Origin: DSFT01 sp032249175
Lineage (GTDB): Bacteria > Hydrothermota > Hydrothermia > LBFQ01 > DSFT01
Length of the DNA: 16,332 bases
Direction: 5' to 3'
Assembly (NCBI GenBank): GCA_032249175.1
Contig: JAVVGK010000023.1
Location: 1 to 16,332 of the forward strand
Below, one piece after another: positions 16,230 to 16,332 of the stretch. The translations under genes and the position numbers were made by a program. Numbering within the stretch: position 1 is the stretch's first letter; each line of letters opens with the position of its first letter. The notes below the pieces were generated by a model. The model was not told where the DNA came from. It did not search any database and saw only the letters and a list, made by a program, of their open reading frames with translations.

Positions 16230-16332
16230 ATTAGACTTGGAAATAACTCGGAAACCAAATTGGAATTAAAAATTAAAGAGAACAATAATAACTCAATTGA
16301 AAATAGAATAAGAATAAAAGAAAAAGCTAATT
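16230..16332 (+). CDS. Possible start of a gene with ATT start codon (partial, perhaps IF-3)
   Basis: From ATT at 16230 the frame stays open for 34 codons to the window edge; a TAG immediately precedes it. The peptide is charged (RLGNNSETKLELKIKENNN, then SIENRIRIKEKAN). Translation initiation factor 3 genes often start with ATT behind a strong Shine-Dalgarno, and IENRIRIKE loosely resembles the INEQIRARE block near the IF-3 N-terminus. That resemblance is short and could be chance, so no symbol is given. No ATG, GTG or TTG in this frame is placed behind the AAGGAG. Confidence 0.3.
   Translation, partial: MRLGNNSETKLELKIKENNNNSIENRIRIKEKAN

Overview
The window comes from a very AT-rich bacterial chromosome. 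It carries one 16S rRNA gene that is visibly far richer in GC than the surrounding genes, a contrast typical of thermophiles. A complete anti-Shine-Dalgarno, C-terminal sorting-type tails on secreted proteins, a protease-propeller-barrel outer-membrane protein and a RecJ of bacterial type point to a Gram-negative-type thermophile, perhaps an uncultured lineage near the FCB group (WOR-3/Hydrothermae-like). That placement is inference from protein style; no search was run. Genes are packed with ATGA/TAATG overlaps and almost no spacer.

Layout. 84-1428 (+): flavin reductase-like protein, small MerR-type regulator and thiE, as an overlapping operon. It converges on a tRNA-Arg(CCG) at 1410-1483 (-). 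1483-4751 (-): a secreted beta-propeller protein and a secreted X-Pro/CocE-type hydrolase, both with sorting-type tails; the tRNA-Arg starts on the last base of the hydrolase stop codon. 4939-7650 (-): a metallopeptidase-like + TolB-like propeller + beta-barrel protein. 7890-10992 (+): FHA-FHA-TM-TPR protein, PAP2 phosphatase and sugar-1-phosphate nucleotidyltransferase, as an overlapping operon converging on tRNA-Ala(CGC). 10974-12770 (-): a 16S rRNA unit with its own promoter, a long processing stem and tRNA-Ala downstream, with no 23S following. 12772-16143 (-): small NTR/TIMP-like exported protein, RecJ and a Wzz-type chain-length protein. 16230-16332 (+): the start of a further reading frame, possibly with an ATT start.

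Four cross-cutting patterns are the main interest. (1) A repeat of about 140-175 bp occurs upstream of three genes, each time pointing toward the gene. (2) First genes of transcription units lack a Shine-Dalgarno and have a shared -10-like motif (CTTTAWAATTTTC) a few bases before ATG, as in leaderless transcripts; several internal operon genes do have Shine-Dalgarno sites. (3) Exported proteins have extremely short N-terminal signals. (4) Two protein genes take their stop codon from the antisense of a convergent tRNA T-loop, each overlapping the tRNA by exactly 19 bp.

Functionally the window mixes cell-envelope work (secreted hydrolase, outer-membrane barrel, polysaccharide length control, sugar nucleotide synthesis, lipid phosphate phosphatase) with housekeeping (16S, tRNAs, RecJ, ThiE). 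No CRISPR array, phage or transposase gene was seen.
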